From positions 1 through 64,000 of the forward strand of contig NZ_BBYG01000016.1 in NCBI RefSeq assembly GCF_001184025.1: a stretch of DNA of 64,000 nt, given 5' to 3'. This document shows, piece after piece, positions 17,799 through 27,533 of this stretch. The position numbers and the translations under genes are program-made. This stretch comes from Streptomyces maremycinicus. GTDB lineage: Bacteria > Actinomycetota > Actinomycetes > Streptomycetales > Streptomycetaceae. The first letter of the stretch is position 1. Each line of letters starts with the position of its first letter. The notes below the pieces were generated by a model. That model had not been told where the DNA came from and ran no database searches. It was given only the letters and a program-made list of their open reading frames with translations.

Positions 17799-20779
17799 CG
17801 ACCGTCCCCCTTGTTCGTTCCTTGTGGTGCCGCGCCGCTGTGGGCGTCGTCGCCCGCGGCGTTCTCTACACGGCCCCGCTGCCAGCCGCGCTGGAGCGAG
17901 GCCATACGGCTGCGTACTTCGTCGGCGTCCCGGTCCGCGGGGTCGGCCCGGTCCTCGGTGCGCGGGGCCGGACCCTGCCGCAGCTGCGGGGCCAGGTTGG
18001 CCTGCCGCACCCGGCGGGGCAGCGCTCCCGTGCCGGGGCCGCCGTCCTGGGACGCGGTTCCCTGGTACCCGGCGTCGCCCGCCGGGCCGACGCCTCGCCC
18101 GCGGCCGCGGATCCGGTCGGAGCCGCCGCCACCCGTCCCGCGGGATTCCGTCCCGCCGGACGCCGGGTCGCCGGACGCCGGTTCGCCGGTCCGGGCCGCG
18201 GTCTGCCGCGTGCGCTGCGGCAGGGCGGGGGGCCGGCCGGGCTCCGACGCTCCGGGGCCGGGGCGTTCCGGCTGTGCGGGGCGTTCGGGCTGTGCGGGGC
18301 GTTCCGGCTGTGCGGGGCGGTCGGGCGTGCCACCGCCGCGGGGGATCTGGGCCGTCATGCCGCGGCGGCGCGTCGGCAGGGGCGCCGGGCCGTCGCCCTC
18401 CACGCGCCGGGGGCCGGGCCTGGCCGGGGGCTCGGTGTCGGTCTCGGCGCGGCGGGACCGCTGCTCCGGGACCGGGCGGCCGTGCGAACTGACCAGCTTG
18501 GGCACGCGGCGCCCGGACGGCGGCGGTACGGGACCGGCCGGGTCGTCGGCGAGCGGCCCCAGGGGCGCGCCGGGGCCGTCGGACAGGCGGTGGTGCTGGT
18601 CGGGGGCCTGCGCGGCCGGCTCGTCCTCGGCGCGGGTGAGGGAGCGTCGCGGGCGGAACAGGGCACCGCCGTCGTCGTCCTCGTCCAGGGCGGCCGGGAA
18701 GTCGCCGAGGGCGTCCAGGTCGACGGGGGCCTCCAGTTCGACCGGGCCGTCGAGCATCGAGGCCGGCACTCCGGGAAGCTGCATCGAGGCCGGGGAGAGG
18801 GCGGTCCTGCGGGTCTCCGCGGAGTCCGCCTCCTTCGCGGGCCGGGGGCGGTCGAGCCGGAAGCCGATGCCGTTGGTGTCGGGGACGTCGTCGGTGAGCA
18901 GCGCGTCGGGGATGAAGACGATGGCCGTCGTCCCGCCGTACGGCGAGGGCTGCAACGAGACGCGGACGTTCTGCCGCTGGGCGAGCCGGCTGACCACGAA
19001 CAGTCCGAGGCGGTCGGTGTCGGAGAGCTCGAACTCCGGTGTCTCGGCGAGCCGGAGGTTGGCCTCCAGGAGGGCCTCGGGGGCCATGCCGAGGCCGCGG
19101 TCGTGGATCTCGAGGGTGAAGCCGTTGGCGACCCGGTCGCCGAACACCTGGACGGCGGTGTGCGGCGGGGAGAACACCGTGGCGTTCTCCAGGAGTTCGG
19201 CCACCAGGTGGGTGAGGTCGGCGACGGCCGGGCCGGTGGCCGCGAGACGCGGCAGCCGGCGGACCTCGATGCGCTCGTAGTCCTCGACCTCGGCGACGGC
19301 GGCGCGGACGATGTCCATGAGCTGCACCGGCCTGCGCCACTGCCGGGACGGGGCGGCACCGGAGAGGATCACGAGACCCTCGGCGTGCCGACGCATGCGG
19401 GTGGTGAGGTGGTCGAGGCGGAAGAGGTCGGCGAGTTCCTCGGTGTCCTCGGTGCGGCGCTCCATGGTGTCGAGCAGGGTCAGCTGCTTGTGCAGCAGGA
19501 CCTGGCTGCGGCGGGCCAGGTTGACGAACACCTCGGAGACGCCGGACCGCAGTTCGGCCTGTTTGACGGCGGCCTCGACCGCGGCGCGCTGGAGGGTGTT
19601 GAGGGCCTGGCCGACCTCCCCCATCTCGTTCTTGTCGTACTCCAGCCGCGGCACCTCGGTCTCCACGTCGACCTGTTCACCGGCCGACAGGCGGCGCATC
19701 ACGCTCGGCAGCCGCACACCGGACGCCTCGTGGGCCTCCAGCCGGAGCTGGCGCAGGTCGCGGATGAGGCCTCGGCCCACGCGTACCGACAGGAACAGGG
19801 AGACCAGCAGGGCGACGAGTCCGAAGACTCCGGCGACGACCGCCTGGACGATGACCTCGATCGCGACCGGGCGGACCCGGTCCTGGTAGCGGTCGTTGGC
19901 CTGCTCGTCCAGGGTGCCGAGTTCGAGGAGGACGTTTCCGGCCGCCGTGTCCCAGGTCTTGGCGCTGACGCCCCGGGGCATCTCACCGGGCGTGGCGCCG
20001 ACGACGACCTGTTCGGCGGTCCGCAGCGGGGCGGTGGTGGCGTTCTTCCAGAAGCTCTCGTAGCGTTCGCGTTCCGCCGTGGGCAGTTGGGCGAGGCTGA
20101 CGTCGTAGACCACTTCCCGCTGGGCCTCGAGGTCGGAGACGTCGCGGATCTCCTCGCGGGTGAGCCGGCCCACCACCAGGGCGGAGCCGAGCAGCGCGTC
20201 CTCCTGGGAGAGGAGTTCGCGGGCGCGGGCGACGCTGACGAGCGCGCGGTACTGCTTGTCCATCTCCACGCTGTCGACGACGTCCAGCTTGGCCAGCAGG
20301 GAGTAGCAGGGCTCGATCAGCTGGGTGTAGAGGGCGAGCGCCTGCGCTCGGGTCACGGTGCCGTCGTCGACGCTCCGGCGCAGCGAGTCGACGCCGTCGA
20401 AGGCGTCGAGCACCGCGGTCAGGCCTTCGCCGTCGTCCTGGTCCAGGACGTCACGGACGTCGGGATCGTCGGCGTTCCCGCGGATCTCGGCGAGTGCCTG
20501 GTCGGTGGCGGTCCGGGTGCGGCGCAGCGCGGCCGGCGCTTCGGAGGCCCGGGGGTCGGCGAGGTACACGAGGGTCTGGCGGCGTTCCTGCTGGACGACG
20601 CGGACGGTGTCCTCGATCGGATAGCTGACCTTCTCCACGAGGGACGACACGGTGAACAGGCGGCTGGCCTCGCGTCCCGTGAGTACCGTGGCGAAGCCCC
20701 AGACGGCGGTCAGGGACACCAATGGCACGAGAAGCAGCGCCACGATCTTCCGGCGGATCGACTTCCCGCGAAAGCGCAT
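17795..20779 (-). CDS. cvnA: Conservon sensor kinase-like protein CvnA
   Basis: This 994-aa membrane sensor has a first transmembrane helix near residues 12-32, a large extracytoplasmic nitrate/nitrite-sensing (NIT-like) helical domain, a second helix near 305-330, a HAMP-like region, and a histidine-kinase-type ATPase domain (NATVFSPPHTAV as N-box, DRGLGM as G1). CvnA proteins usually lack the normal phospho-acceptor His. The C-terminal 350 residues are Pro/Arg/Gly-rich, probably disordered, with a three-fold hexapeptide repeat (AQPERP) at 18263-18334. GGGGGAG before the ATG at 20779 sets the start. It heads cvnABCD. Confidence 0.92.
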   Translation of the reverse strand: MRFRGKSIRRKIVALLLVPLVSLTAVWGFATVLTGREASRLFTVSSLVEKVSYPIEDTVRVVQQERRQTLVYLADPRASEAPAALRRTRTATDQALAEIRGNADDPDVRDVLDQDDGEGLTAVLDAFDGVDSLRRSVDDGTVTRAQALALYTQLIEPCYSLLAKLDVVDSVEMDKQYRALVSVARARELLSQEDALLGSALVVGRLTREEIRDVSDLEAQREVVYDVSLAQLPTAERERYESFWKNATTAPLRTAEQVVVGATPGEMPRGVSAKTWDTAAGNVLLELGTLDEQANDRYQDRVRPVAIEVIVQAVVAGVFGLVALLVSLFLSVRVGRGLIRDLRQLRLEAHEASGVRLPSVMRRLSAGEQVDVETEVPRLEYDKNEMGEVGQALNTLQRAAVEAAVKQAELRSGVSEVFVNLARRSQVLLHKQLTLLDTMERRTEDTEELADLFRLDHLTTRMRRHAEGLVILSGAAPSRQWRRPVQLMDIVRAAVAEVEDYERIEVRRLPRLAATGPAVADLTHLVAELLENATVFSPPHTAVQVFGDRVANGFTLEIHDRGLGMAPEALLEANLRLAETPEFELSDTDRLGLFVVSRLAQRQNVRVSLQPSPYGGTTAIVFIPDALLTDDVPDTNGIGFRLDRPRPAKEADSAETRRTALSPASMQLPGVPASMLDGPVELEAPVDLDALGDFPAALDEDDDGGALFRPRRSLTRAEDEPAAQAPDQHHRLSDGPGAPLGPLADDPAGPVPPPSGRRVPKLVSSHGRPVPEQRSRRAETDTEPPARPGPRRVEGDGPAPLPTRRRGMTAQIPRGGGTPDRPAQPERPAQPERPAQPERPGPGASEPGRPPALPQRTRQTAARTGEPASGDPASGGTESRGTGGGGSDRIRGRGRGVGPAGDAGYQGTASQDGGPGTGALPRRVRQANLAPQLRQGPAPRTEDRADPADRDADEVRSRMASLQRGWQRGRVENAAGDDAHSGAAPQGTNKGDGR
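18263..18334 (-). repeat. 18-base tandem repeat inside cvnA
   Basis: Three contiguous 18-base units start at 18263, 18281 and 18299, with a partial fourth at 18317. They encode the hexapeptide AQPERP in the disordered tail of CvnA. Being a multiple of three, the array can change copy number without breaking the frame. Confidence 0.85.
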
Positions 20780-21189
20780 GGACTCCCCCAGCTCGAACCC
20801 CCACCGGCAGGGGGTACGCATGTGCGTCAACAAACGGCGCGAGCCTACTACCGACGCGCCGTGAACTCGAAGACGTGTCCGGAAGCTGAACTTCCGCCCT
20901 GAGGGCGAGACATGGTGTGTTGTCACGTCATTACGGGAGATTGCCGCCCCGGATCCGATCCTCCCGACCCGGCCGGATCCGGTCGGCTCTGCACGCGAGT
21001 TGGCCAGAATTTTTCGCAACAGGGGAATCTTCAGGGCATGTCGTTCGTCCTACTCCTTGGGAATTGGGTGCGGAATCGGCCACACGAGCCGTTTGCCGCA
21101 CCTGGGCGGCGTAAAACAGCGCAAGCCGGGCAGCCACTGGGGAGCCGGGTCTTTCGACCCGGAGGCGAGCGGTCTGCTGGCGGTGGGGA
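20780..21189. other. Divergent intergenic region between cvnA and a membrane protein gene
   Basis: This is a 410-base non-coding stretch, markedly A+T-richer around 20990-21070 than its surroundings. It must hold the cvnABCD promoter and that of the rightward gene at 21190. It contains GATCCGATCC and GGATCCGGTC half-sites. No clean -10/-35 pair could be fixed by eye. Confidence 0.5.
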
Positions 21190-21816
21190 GTGAACACAGT
21201 GATGGGCACGGCGGAGCGGCGTGAGGCGCCCGAGGAGAGCGCGGCGGCAGGTGGTACGGCACTGCGGGATCCGGAGGTATCGGATCACGACCGTCCGGCG
21301 AACGGACAGGTGAGAGCGGAGCGGAACGACAGCCCGGCCGACGGGGGTGGTGCGACCGGGCGCGGTGCGTCCGCGAAGACCCGGCCCGCGCGGGCCCGGT
21401 CCACGAAGGCGCCGTCGCAGACGGTCTACCGCCCGTTGTGGGTGGAGGAGCCCGCGAGGCGCCGGCGGATGCCCGACCCGGTGCGTACGGCGGCGGTGCG
21501 CGCGGTACTGGTCATCGCGGCGACCCTGGTACAGGCGATGGTGGCCTTCCTGTGCACCCTGGCCGGGTCCTGGCTGGCGTTCCCCATGGTGATCAGCAGC
21601 GTGGTCAGCACGGTGCTGGCGACCTGGGGCGCACTGGACGTCTGGGTGACCCGGCAGGTGTGGAACCAGCGCAACGGCGTGGTGTCGACGCCCAGCAGCA
21701 CCGCGCGTTCCCTGCGGCGTGAGCGCCGCAGGGCGCACCGGCAGGCGCAGGCCGCCGAGCGCGCGCAGGAGCGGATACGCAGGCAGGGCGGGACCGGGCA
21801 GCTGTCCCACTCCTGA
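21190..21816 (+). CDS. Small integral membrane protein, function unknown
   Basis: The protein is 208 aa. About 90 hydrophilic, low-complexity residues precede two adjacent membrane segments (around AVLVIAATLVQAMVAFLC and SWLAFPMVISSVVSTVLATW), then a basic coiled tail rich in Arg and Gln. I do not recognise a family. It is divergent from cvnABCD and convergent on the SMC-like operon, so it could serve either or neither. The start is taken as GTG 21190 with GGTGGGGA upstream; ATG 21202 is possible. A strong hairpin follows. Confidence 0.75.
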   Translation: MNTVMGTAERREAPEESAAAGGTALRDPEVSDHDRPANGQVRAERNDSPADGGGATGRGASAKTRPARARSTKAPSQTVYRPLWVEEPARRRRMPDPVRTAAVRAVLVIAATLVQAMVAFLCTLAGSWLAFPMVISSVVSTVLATWGALDVWVTRQVWNQRNGVVSTPSSTARSLRRERRRAHRQAQAAERAQERIRRQGGTGQLSHS

Positions 21817-21826
21817 GGTGATGGGC

Positions 21827-21868
21827 GCGGCCCGGCCGGGGAGCTCTGACAGTCCCCGGCCGGGCCGC
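21827..21868. terminator. Strong hairpin after the membrane protein gene
   Basis: Sixteen bases from 21827 (GCGGCCCGGCCGGGGA) pair perfectly with 21853-21868 across a 10-base loop. It lies 11 bases past the stop at 21816 and faces the end of the convergent SMC-like gene, so it may act on both. Confidence 0.88.
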
Positions 21869-21978
21869 GTCCGTTCACGCGGTGGGCGCCGGCGGAGCCG
21901 GTCCGCGGTCGCCCCGTGCTTCGCGGAACGCGCCGCCCGCTTCGGCGTGCCCGAGGCGCACGCCTGGCGGGCGACTGG

Positions 21979-24900
21979 TCAACCGGCGTTCGGCGCCGGC
22001 CGTTTGTACATCCGGGTGGCCGTGATCTCGCTGCGCACCTGCACCGCTTCGTCCTCGCCGGCCGTGGCCTGCTGCGGCAGACCCGGCCGGAGGTGCTCCT
22101 CGACGCTGATGTACTTCAGGCCCGCCCGCAGGTCGGCGTCATTGCGCAGCCGGATGACGAGCGGGAACTCCGCGAGCGCCGTCGTGTCGAACAGACCGGT
22201 GGTGTACAGGAGCTGCACCCCGAGGGCGTCCGAGACGGCCCGCTGGAGTTCCAGCAGATAGGTCGCGTTGGCCCGCCCGATGGGATTGTCGAGGAACAGC
22301 GTGCCGGCGTACCGGTGCTTGTCCCGGCCCCGGTCGTTGCTCCTGAGCGCGGCCATCGTGCAGTACAGGGCGATGGCGGCGGTGAGCAGCTGGCCGCCGG
22401 AGAACACGTCGCCCATCTGGCCGACGGGCACCCGCTCGGCGCGCAGTACGGCGTCCGGCTTGAGGATCTCGACGGCGATGCCCTTGGGCTGGAGGGCCGC
22501 GCCGACCCCGCGCAGCAGCAGCGACATGCCGTCGCGCCGCAGGTCGGAGTTCTTCTTGACGGCTGCCCGGGTCGCCTCGTCGATGACCTCGCCGAGCCGC
22601 TCGGTGAGGGTGCTCTGGTCGGGCTCCTCGAAGCGGATGCGCAGGAACTCCTGGCCGGACCACTCACCGAGCCCCTCGGGCAGCCGGGAGAGCCGCTGGG
22701 CCGAGCGCAGGGTGGCGAGCGCGGACTCGACGAGCCCGCGCAGCCGGTCCACGATCGAGTCCCTGTTGCGTTCCAACTGCTCCAACTCGTCCGTCAGGAC
22801 CCGCAGCCGGGGCGCGAAGGCGTTCGCCCACTTCTGCGCGTGCTCGGGAAGCGCCGAGGCGGGCAGCTCACGGATCTGCTGGCGGGCCGGGGTGCGCACC
22901 TGCTCGTAGCGCGTGGAGTTGGCGTGCCGGACCAGGATGTCACTGGCCTCGCGGACGGCGGACTCGGCCGCGGACAGGTCGGCGGCGCAGCCGCGCAGCG
23001 AGCGGCGTGTCTCGGCGGCCGACCGGCGGGCCTCCTCCAGGGTGCCGGGGTAGGGCTCCGGCTCCTCCTGCTCCTCGTCGGGGGTGTGTTCGCGCAGCAG
23101 GTCCCGAAGCATCGCGGCGGTCTCCTCGAAGCCGCCGACCGCGTCCTCGGCGGCGCGGTGGCCTGCCAGCAGTTCGGCGTGGGCCTCGCGGGACTCGTGC
23201 AACGCCTCGGAGCGGGCGGCGAGTTCGGCCGTGGCGGTGCGCAGCAGGGCCTGGGCGTGCTCGGCGTCGCGCGGCTGGAGCTCCTCGGGCAGCTCGGTGT
23301 GCGCCTCGCCGTCCTCGGGGGCGTGCCGCTCGGCCTCACCGCGCAGCCGCCCGAGCTGCTCGCTCGCGGTGGACATCCGGGTCTCCAGGAGCTGCACCAG
23401 CTCCTCCGCGCGCGCTGCCGCGGACTGCCGGGACGGCCCGTCGGAGCCGTCGGGCGACTGGAGCAACTGCTCCGCCCGGGTACGGACCTTGTTGCTGAGC
23501 CGGTCCAACTCGGTGCGGGCGCCGCTCTCGTCGCTCTCCGCGCGGGCCTGCTCGGCCCGCAGGTCCGCGCCGACGCCGACCTGCTCGTACAGCTGGGACG
23601 CCGCCCGGTATGCCTCGCGGAGGGCGGGCAGGGACGCCTGGGACGCGTCCGCCCCGCCCTGCGGTACGTCGTCGGGGGCGCCGGCGATCTCGGCGCGCTC
23701 GGCGCGCAGCGCCCGGGCGGTGCGGCGGGCGTCGTCGGCGGCGCGCTGGGCGCCGCGCCGGTCCTCGTCGGCGGCGCGGGCACGCTCCAGGCAGGCCTGG
23801 GCGCGGGCCTCCGACTCGGCGGCCTCGTCGGCGAGTTCACGCACCTTGACCTGCCAACCGGCCCGCTCCCGCAGCCGGAAGGCGAGCCCGGCCAGGGCGT
23901 CGGCCGCCCGCCGGGCCTTCTGCGCGACCTCCTGGCGCTCGTCGCGCAGCCGGGCCGCCTCGGCGGCGATCTCCTCGGCCTCCGCGCGCGCGGTCCGCGC
24001 CTCGGACAACTCGGCCTCGGACTCCTCGGCGAACGCGCGCGCCTCTTCCGCGGACCGCGCCAGCTCGATGAGCCGCCCGGCGGGACAGCCGGTGCGCCAG
24101 GACGCCAGCCGGGCGGCCAGCTCCCGGTCCTTGCCGAGCCGCGCCGCGAGCCGGCGGATGTCGTCGTCCCGTTCGGTCGCCCGGGCGCGCAGCGCCTGCC
24201 GTTCCTCGTCGGCGGCGTGCTCGTCGTGCATGGCGGGGTTCGGCGGGACGAGGAAGACGTCACCGCTTCGCTCGTCGGCCGCCGGGGTCGGGGCCAGCAG
24301 GGCCGCGGCCGTGCCGACGGCGACGGCCGACCGGGGCAGCAGCGCGGCGTCGCCGAGCACCTCGCGCGCGCGGGCGTGCGAGGCGGGGTCGGTGATGATC
24401 ACGCCGTCGACCAGTTCGGGCCGGGCGGCGAGCACGCGCGCGTGGTCGACGGGGTCCACGGCCTGCGCGAGGTAGCGCCAGCCGGGCAGGGCGGGGATGC
24501 CGTGCTCACCGAGGAACTCGACGGTGGCCAGCACGTCCGGGCCGGGCGGCAGCAGGCCTCCGTCACCGAGCGCGCCGAGGATGCGGGAGTCGTCGGCGGC
24601 CGCGGTCCGCAACTCGAAGAGCTGTCGTTCGGCGGAGGAGACGGCGTCGTCGAGGAGGTCGCGCAGCTCGTCGGCGCAGCGGTCCAGATCCTCGGGCGTC
24701 AGCAGGGAGTCGTCGTCCGGCTCGGCGTTCTGCCGTGGCTGCGGGATCCGCGGGCGGGTTCCGCCGCCGGTCAGCCCGAGCAGCTCCGCGAGCCGTTCCT
24801 CACCGGCCAGGGACTCGGCGAGCCGCCGTTCGGCCTCGTAGGAGCGCTGTGCGGCCGTCCCGGCGTCGGCGGCCCGGGCGGCGGTCAGCTCGGCGCGGGA

Positions 24901-26610
24901 CTCCGCGGAGGCGGCCTCGCGCGCGTGCTCGGCGGCCCTGCGCGAGGCGTCGCGCGCGGCGTCCCAGGCGGCCACGGCGCTCTTCTCGGCGTCGCTGGCG
25001 GCGAGGGCCGCGCGGGCGGGGTCGGCGTCGGGCGCGCTGTCGTCGAGCCAGCCCGCGCGTACGGCCTCGGCGGTCTCCTGCTCGACCTCGGACAGGCGCT
25101 GGCGCAGGTGGCCGACCTCGCTGCGGGCGCGCTGGGCGTCGGTGGCGGCGGACGTCGCGTCCCGGTGCGCGGATTCACCGACCTCCTGGAGCGCCGCCGA
25201 GCGTTCCTCCTCCTCGTCGGCGAGGGTCTCGGCGTTCTCGGCGGCCGCGTGCAGGGCCCGTACGAGGTCGACGGCGGCCAGGGCGCGGGCGGCGAGCGCG
25301 GGGGCGGCGTCGCGTTCGGCCTCCTGGATCGCGGCGGAGACGCGCGCGACCCGGTCGGCGGCGGCGCGGTGGCGCAGCACGACCTCGGCGGCCTGCCAGG
25401 CGGAGTGCAGGGTGCGGGCGTCGGCGAGCTCGCGCTTCTGCGCCGCTGCGGATTTCTCGGCGCCGGCGAGTGCCAACGAGGCGTGGCGGAAAGCGAGTTC
25501 GGCGGCGATCAGCGCGCTGCGCTCCCGCGCGCTCTCGGAGTGCGTGACGGCGTAGGCGGCGGCGGTGACCCGCTGGGCGAGATCGCCGGCCCGCGCCTTC
25601 TCCCGCTGGGCCCGCGCGGACAGCCGCCGGGCCAGCGCGCGGGTACGGCGCTCGGCGCCGGCGTGGATGTCACGCGCGCGTGCCCGCGCCTCGGCGGCCT
25701 CCACGATCCGGCCGAGCAGGTCCACCGAACCGGCGGTGAAGTCCCGTTCGGCGATCAGCTCGGCGCGGCGGCCCAGCTTGTTGCCGAAGCCGCTGACCAG
25801 GTCGGCGAGCCCGTCGGTGTCCCGGGTGTCGGTCACCGCGCGCAGCAGCAGGTCGGTGAAGTCGGAGTCCTTCTTGACCGCGAAGAGGCCGGCGGCCTCA
25901 CCCTCGTCGGCGTTCATCTCCCGCTGGTAGCGGAAGAGTTCGGGGTCCAGGCCCAGCTCACCGAGGTGCTCGATCCACCGGTCGTGGATCTCCTCCCAGT
26001 GCACCTCCAGGTGCGGATACGCCTTCCCGGCCTCGGTGAGGGCGTCCCGGAAGCCCTTCATGGTGCGCCGCCGCCCCTGTGCGCCGGAAGCGCCCTCGAC
26101 GGCCCGGCGTACGGCGGTGGACTCGGCGACCGGGAGGTTGTCCAGGCTCAGCCCGGGTCCGGGCCGGAAGGAGTACCAGGCCTCCGCGAACTTCCGCGGA
26201 TCGTTGGACACCTGCCGCCCGCGCCACTCGCTCACCTTGCCGACGACGACGCACTCGCCGGTCAGCACGTGCTGCCACTCCAGCGCCACGTGTCCGCAGT
26301 CGTCGGCGAGCAGGAACTTCCGCAGCACGCCGGAGCTGGCGCCGCCGAGGGTGTTGCGGTGGCCCGGCAGCATCACCGAGAAGATCAGCTTCAGCAGGAC
26401 GGACTTGCCGCCGCCGTTCTCCAGGAAGAGCACGCCCGCGGGGGCCGGCCGGCGCGGCGGGCCGACGGGCTCCTCCTCGAAGAACTCCGCCTGCGCGGGG
26501 GCGGGGTCGGGCACGATGTCGCCCACGCCCCGCAGGTCGAGCACGGTGTCGGCGTAGCGCGCACCGGCCGGCCCGATGGAGTAGAGGCGGACCCGGGACA
26601 ACTCGTACAT
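21979..26610 (-). CDS. SMC/MukB-like coiled-coil ATPase of a three-gene complex
   Basis: This giant 1,543-aa protein has the SMC body plan. The N-terminal head half has P-loop LENGGGKS (Lys69), followed by a roughly 1,100-residue Ala/Glu/Arg-rich heptad region with a central non-coiled hinge-like part (about 660-800). The C-terminal head half carries the ABC signature FSGGQ at 1403-1407 and a Walker B-like LFLDNPIG. There, Asn1442 stands where SMC and Rad50 proteins usually have the catalytic Glu after Asp1441, and the first glycine of the P-loop is Leu. It probably loads on DNA with the two proteins encoded just upstream, like MukBEF, MksBEF or Wadjet JetABC. It is last in the operon, 44 bases after the KITE-like gene. 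No nuclease gene follows. Confidence 0.8.
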   Translation of the reverse strand: MYELSRVRLYSIGPAGARYADTVLDLRGVGDIVPDPAPAQAEFFEEEPVGPPRRPAPAGVLFLENGGGKSVLLKLIFSVMLPGHRNTLGGASSGVLRKFLLADDCGHVALEWQHVLTGECVVVGKVSEWRGRQVSNDPRKFAEAWYSFRPGPGLSLDNLPVAESTAVRRAVEGASGAQGRRRTMKGFRDALTEAGKAYPHLEVHWEEIHDRWIEHLGELGLDPELFRYQREMNADEGEAAGLFAVKKDSDFTDLLLRAVTDTRDTDGLADLVSGFGNKLGRRAELIAERDFTAGSVDLLGRIVEAAEARARARDIHAGAERRTRALARRLSARAQREKARAGDLAQRVTAAAYAVTHSESARERSALIAAELAFRHASLALAGAEKSAAAQKRELADARTLHSAWQAAEVVLRHRAAADRVARVSAAIQEAERDAAPALAARALAAVDLVRALHAAAENAETLADEEEERSAALQEVGESAHRDATSAATDAQRARSEVGHLRQRLSEVEQETAEAVRAGWLDDSAPDADPARAALAASDAEKSAVAAWDAARDASRRAAEHAREAASAESRAELTAARAADAGTAAQRSYEAERRLAESLAGEERLAELLGLTGGGTRPRIPQPRQNAEPDDDSLLTPEDLDRCADELRDLLDDAVSSAERQLFELRTAAADDSRILGALGDGGLLPPGPDVLATVEFLGEHGIPALPGWRYLAQAVDPVDHARVLAARPELVDGVIITDPASHARAREVLGDAALLPRSAVAVGTAAALLAPTPAADERSGDVFLVPPNPAMHDEHAADEERQALRARATERDDDIRRLAARLGKDRELAARLASWRTGCPAGRLIELARSAEEARAFAEESEAELSEARTARAEAEEIAAEAARLRDERQEVAQKARRAADALAGLAFRLRERAGWQVKVRELADEAAESEARAQACLERARAADEDRRGAQRAADDARRTARALRAERAEIAGAPDDVPQGGADASQASLPALREAYRAASQLYEQVGVGADLRAEQARAESDESGARTELDRLSNKVRTRAEQLLQSPDGSDGPSRQSAAARAEELVQLLETRMSTASEQLGRLRGEAERHAPEDGEAHTELPEELQPRDAEHAQALLRTATAELAARSEALHESREAHAELLAGHRAAEDAVGGFEETAAMLRDLLREHTPDEEQEEPEPYPGTLEEARRSAAETRRSLRGCAADLSAAESAVREASDILVRHANSTRYEQVRTPARQQIRELPASALPEHAQKWANAFAPRLRVLTDELEQLERNRDSIVDRLRGLVESALATLRSAQRLSRLPEGLGEWSGQEFLRIRFEEPDQSTLTERLGEVIDEATRAAVKKNSDLRRDGMSLLLRGVGAALQPKGIAVEILKPDAVLRAERVPVGQMGDVFSGGQLLTAAIALYCTMAALRSNDRGRDKHRYAGTLFLDNPIGRANATYLLELQRAVSDALGVQLLYTTGLFDTTALAEFPLVIRLRNDADLRAGLKYISVEEHLRPGLPQQATAGEDEAVQVRSEITATRMYKRPAPNAG

Positions 26611-26654
26611 GGCGGACTCTCGTAAGTCTTCGGCAGATCGGGGGGTGAGGCGCT

Positions 26655-27533
26655 TCAGGAGTGGAACGGCAGGCCGGCGTCGGCCACCAGGTCCAGGTCG
26701 TCGGTCTCCTCGGCGGGCAGCAGCGTCGGCGAGCCGTCGGTGACCGGGACGACGCCCAGTTCCAGCAGCTCGGCCATGGCCGCACCACCCGCCATGTCAC
26801 GCACCTGGAGCTGGTAGCGCGCGGTCGTCCGGTAGGTGCCGCCGCCGTCGTCACCGGTCCGCTGGAGGAACCCGGAGTCGGTGAGGAACGCGACGGCCTT
26901 GCCGACGATGCCGGTCGTCGAACCGGCGAGTCTGCGCGCGTCCTTGGTGGCGCCGGTGGCGCTGCGTCTGGCCCAGATCCGCCAGGCGGCCTCCAGGCCG
27001 GGCGCGTCGGAGGCGGGGTCGGTGTTCTCGCCCTGTTCCTCCGCCCGCTCCTCCAGCCGACGGCAGGCCTGGCGCACGAAGGCGTCGACGCCGTTGACGC
27101 TGACCCGGCCGATGTAGCCGTCGTCGGCCAGGTCCTCGGGCCGGGGGAACGCCATCGCGGCGACCGAGAGGTGCGCGAGGCCGTGCAGGAACCGGTCGCC
27201 GCCGTCGGCGGACGTACGACGCGCGTAGTCCCCCATCCGTACGGCGAACACCGAGTCCTCGGCGGCGGTCACCGCCATCCCCGCGCGCGGGGACACCTCC
27301 AGCACGATCAGCCCGAGTCCGGCGGCCACGGCGTCGGCGAGCCGCGCGAACGCCGGGTCCTCCCGGTAGCGGCGCAGCAGCTCCGCGTACTCCTGGTCCC
27401 GCGCGGGCTGAAGCTTGGGCAGCAGTCCGAAGGAGACGAGCCGCGCCGCGTCGGCGGCGTCGGCGGGGGTGACGGCGGCGTGCACCGCCGGGGCGGGAGC
27501 CTCCGTGTCGCTCCACTCGACGTGCTCGGTCAC
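26655..27533 (-). CDS. KITE-like winged-helix subunit of the SMC-like complex
   Basis: The protein is 292 aa. The second half reads as winged helices (GIVGKAVAFLTDSGFL, then a beta hairpin around GGGTYRTTARYQLQV and a MAELLELGVVPV helix), which with its place in the operon suggests the MukE/MksE/JetB (KITE) role of binding the kleisin-like subunit. It is longer than typical MukE. The start is taken at GTG 27533, which overlaps the stop of a 19-codon reading frame (GTGA). I infer the role from context more than from motif identity. Confidence 0.68.
   Translation of the reverse strand: MTEHVEWSDTEAPAPAVHAAVTPADAADAARLVSFGLLPKLQPARDQEYAELLRRYREDPAFARLADAVAAGLGLIVLEVSPRAGMAVTAAEDSVFAVRMGDYARRTSADGGDRFLHGLAHLSVAAMAFPRPEDLADDGYIGRVSVNGVDAFVRQACRRLEERAEEQGENTDPASDAPGLEAAWRIWARRSATGATKDARRLAGSTTGIVGKAVAFLTDSGFLQRTGDDGGGTYRTTARYQLQVRDMAGGAAMAELLELGVVPVTDGSPTLLPAEETDDLDLVADAGLPFHS

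Noticed and set aside
21916..26625. 1,569-codon plus-strand frame opposite the SMC-like gene
   Set aside because: This is a shadow of the highly biased coiled-coil gene on the other strand. It is full of Gly/Val/Leu/Gln repeats with no domain.
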